NCBI RefSeq assembly: GCF_024611995.1 | Contig: NZ_CP102509.1 | Coordinates: 5,580,001-5,644,000, forward strand | Direction: 5' to 3' | DNA: 64,000 bases | Origin: Streptomyces sp. NBC_00162 | GTDB taxonomy: Bacteria > Actinomycetota > Actinomycetes > Streptomycetales > Streptomycetaceae | In this document: positions 62,144 through 64,000 of the stretch, in pieces | Numbering within the stretch: the stretch's first letter is position 1 | How the letters are laid out: every line of letters begins with the position of its first letter | The notes under the pieces: model-generated | The model's input: only the letters and a program-made list of their open reading frames with translations | Told to the model about the DNA's origin: nothing | Databases searched by the model: none | Position numbers and translations under genes: made by a program

Positions 62144-63631
62144 GTGGGCGCCATCCGCCACCGCCGCCGGTCCATACCGGCCCTCGCCGCACTCGCGGCC
62201 GCCGTCGCCGCCGCACCCGTCCTGCTCGCCGCCACTCCGGCGCAGGCCCACCCGCGCGAGGGCAGGCTCGCCAAGGAACTGGTGGAGGAGGTCACCGCCC
62301 GCGGCGCCTACCGCCACCTGGCGAAGTTCCAGCAGATCGCCGACGCCAACGGCGGCAACCGCGCCACCGGCACGCCCGGCCACGCGGCCTCCGCCGCGTA
62401 TGTGCACGACACCCTGAAGAAGGCCGGGTACCAGGTCTCGTACCAGGACTTCGACATCTACCAGGCGCACACGAAGACGGAGAAGACCACGGTGCTGGGT
62501 ACGGAGGGCCGCGAGCTGGCCACCGCCGCCTTCACCTTCACCCCGTCCACCCCCGCGGGCGGCCTGAGCGCGCCGCTCGCCCTCGCACGGGTCGACGAGA
62601 CCCCCGGCTGCACCGCGGACGACTACCCGGCCGGGGCCTTCACGGGCAAGATCGCCCTGGTCAAGCGCGGGGCCTGCACCTTCGTGGAGAAGCAGAAGGC
62701 CGCCGCGGCAGCCGGTGCGCTCGGCGTCATCGTCTACAACCACAGCGGCACCACGCCGGTGCGCGGCGGGTTCTCCTCGCCCGCCGAGGGGGTCATCCCG
62801 AGCGCGGGCATCACGCTCGCCGACGGCGAGGCGCTGACCGCGGCCGCCGGCCAGGGCGAGGTGCGGGTGCGCCTGGACCTGGACCAGGAGCACGTGAAGA
62901 AGACCACCCGCAACGTGATCGCCGAGACCCGCGGGGGCCGCGCAGACCGCGTCGTCACGGTCGGCGCCCACCTGGACTCGGTCGCCGAGGGCCCGGGCAT
63001 CAACGACAACGGCTCCGGCTCGGCCGGTCTGCTGGAGGTCGCCCTCCGGCTGGCCGACGAGGGCGCCAACAACAAGGGCAAGGGCAAGCAGCCCGCCAAC
63101 AAGGTCCGCTTCGCCTGGTGGTCGGCGGAGGAACTGGGCCTGCTCGGCTCGGAGCACTACGTGGCGCAGCTGTCCGAGAAGCAGAAGAAGGACATCGCGC
63201 TCTACCTCAACTTCGACATGATCGCCTCGCCGAACCCGGCGCAGTTCGTCTACGACGGCGATGACTCGGACAAGACCGGAGCGGGCGCGGGCCCGGCCGG
63301 CTCGGCGCAGATCGAGGCGCTGATCAACGGCTTCCTCGACAAGAAGGGCAAGCCGCACGAGGGCAGCGACTTCGACGGCCGTTCCGACTACGGCCCGTTC
63401 ATCGCGAACGGGATCCCGGCGGGCGGCACCTTCACCGGCGCCGAGGGCATCAAGACCGCCGAGCAGGCCGCGCGGTACGGCGGCACGGCCGGGGCCCCGT
63501 ACGACCCGAACTACCACGGGGCGGGCGACGACCTGAAGAACCTGGACCTCAGGGTCTTCGACACCAACCTGGACGTCATCGCCCACGCGGTGGGCACGTA
63601 CGCCCAGGACCTGAGCTCGCTGAAGGGCTGA
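62144..63631 (+). CDS. Secreted M28 aminopeptidase with PA domain
   Basis: A 495-aa secreted zinc aminopeptidase. The signal peptide (RHRRRSIPALAALAAAVAAA, cleavage after AQA near residue 36) precedes an M28 domain interrupted by a protease-associated insert (YPAGAFTGKIALVKRGACTF). Metal ligands are in VGAHLDSVAEGPGINDNGSG, the catalytic Glu in WWSAEELGLLGSEHY, NFDMIAS, and a late His in DPNYHGAGDDLKN. It resembles the Streptomyces griseus leucine aminopeptidase plus a PA domain, and scavenges amino acids from peptides outside the cell. Confidence 0.92.
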   Translation: MGAIRHRRRSIPALAALAAAVAAAPVLLAATPAQAHPREGRLAKELVEEVTARGAYRHLAKFQQIADANGGNRATGTPGHAASAAYVHDTLKKAGYQVSYQDFDIYQAHTKTEKTTVLGTEGRELATAAFTFTPSTPAGGLSAPLALARVDETPGCTADDYPAGAFTGKIALVKRGACTFVEKQKAAAAAGALGVIVYNHSGTTPVRGGFSSPAEGVIPSAGITLADGEALTAAAGQGEVRVRLDLDQEHVKKTTRNVIAETRGGRADRVVTVGAHLDSVAEGPGINDNGSGSAGLLEVALRLADEGANNKGKGKQPANKVRFAWWSAEELGLLGSEHYVAQLSEKQKKDIALYLNFDMIASPNPAQFVYDGDDSDKTGAGAGPAGSAQIEALINGFLDKKGKPHEGSDFDGRSDYGPFIANGIPAGGTFTGAEGIKTAEQAARYGGTAGAPYDPNYHGAGDDLKNLDLRVFDTNLDVIAHAVGTYAQDLSSLKG

Positions 63632-63640
63632 GGCAGCGCG

Positions 63641-63675
63641 AAGGGGCCGGTGCTCGAATCGAGCACCGGCCCCTT
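63641..63675. terminator. Terminator after the M28 gene
   Basis: Perfect 17-bp arms around a single central base (AAGGGGCCGGTGCTCGA and its complement), 9 bases after the stop. It also lies 46 bases beyond the opposing gene's stop. Confidence 0.88.
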
Positions 63676-63720
63676 CTTCATGCGGTCACACCGTCACGCG
63701 GGTCACGCGGGTCACGTGCG

Positions 63721-64000
63721 TTACGGGAGGACCTTCTCGATCTGCACACTGCCGGTGCCGGCGGCGGTACCGCGGGCGTTGAGCAGCCGGACCTGGCCGA
63801 AGAACTGACGGCCCTCGGGGGCCGCGCTGCTGACCAGGACGTTCGCCGAGACCTGCGCGGTGGCGCCGTTGGCGAGGTTCACCGCGGTGGTCTCGTCGAC
63901 CTGGACGGAGCCCAGGGCGGTCGAGAAGTACACGTCGCGGTAGTCGTACGCGGTGGAGCCGGACGGGATCGCGTAGCCGAACACCTGGATGGTGTAGGTG
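63721..64000 (-). CDS. C-terminal domain of a probable secreted protein, partial
   Basis: About 93 codons are visible, the gene entering from the right edge and ending at TAA 63721. The visible part (TYTIQVFGYAIPSG, YFSTALGSVQVDETTAVNLA, SAAPEGRQFFGQVRLLNARG, ending in VQIEKVLP) is a beta-sandwich rich in Thr, Ser and Val, of the kind that closes large Streptomyces subtilisin-like proteases. The catalytic part lies outside the window, so protease identity is inferred from the tail only. Confidence 0.55.
   Translation of the reverse strand, partial: TYTIQVFGYAIPSGSTAYDYRDVYFSTALGSVQVDETTAVNLANGATAQVSANVLVSSAAPEGRQFFGQVRLLNARGTAAGTGSVQIEKVLP

Overview
The window is chromosomal DNA from a Streptomyces-type actinomycete. 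GC is very high, third codon positions are almost all G or C, and GTG/TTG starts and ATGA or GTGA overlaps are common. Several gene groups are Streptomyces hallmarks: the iol cluster, a dynamin pair beside an SSB paralogue, a PknG/GlnX/GlnH operon, a csn-type amino-sugar operon, and a PAP2-DAG kinase fusion. There is no integrase, transposase or CRISPR array. The DNA looks like core or near-core chromosome with a few locally decayed genes.

Layout. 1-5.9 kb: inositol catabolism (isomerase/epimerase, iolC, iolB, iolD, mmsA); iolB carries an in-frame palindromic repeat. 6.0-9.9 kb: two surface proteins (DUF916 type plus partner) and a secreted subtilase. 9.9-15.5 kb: acetyltransferase, phosphopantetheinyl transferase, hydrolase, secreted phospholipase A2, and a decayed block joining an LAxTG-like tail to a sortase-like protein without catalytic residues, followed by an orphan PstB-like ATPase. 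15.7 kb: tRNA-Arg(TCT). 16-20 kb: two dynamin-like GTPases and a short SSB. 20-27.7 kb: thioester-domain surface protein without its cysteine, PAP2-DAGK, EttA, thioesterase, truncated globin, PIMT-like methyltransferase.

27.7-38.2 kb (minus strand): a tight seven-gene operon, glnX-glnH-coiled-coil-pknG-PP2C-vWA-FHA. It holds an extracellular amino-acid binding protein, a membrane sensor, a kinase, a phosphatase and a phosphothreonine reader. It resembles the mycobacterial/corynebacterial GlnX-GlnH-PknG pathway with extra parts and is the most interesting system here. 38.4-45.1 kb: ROK repressor, sugar ABC importer, GH4 glycosidase and sugar kinase, matching the chitosan-oligosaccharide csnR-K operon. 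45-52.6 kb: MscS channel, HNH nuclease, GH84-type hexosaminidase with an altered catalytic pair, 4-alpha-glucanotransferase, small membrane protein.

52.7-57.5 kb: divergent MarR/MFS pair with a double palindromic operator, two EamA transporters with strong palindromes between them, and a LysR regulator whose last codons come from a second copy of the repeat. 57.5-64 kb: aminopeptidase N, DUF1203 protein, aspartate-semialdehyde dehydrogenase, secreted M28 aminopeptidase, and the C-terminal end of a probable large secreted protein. Functional calls come from motif reading and family knowledge; no database search was run.
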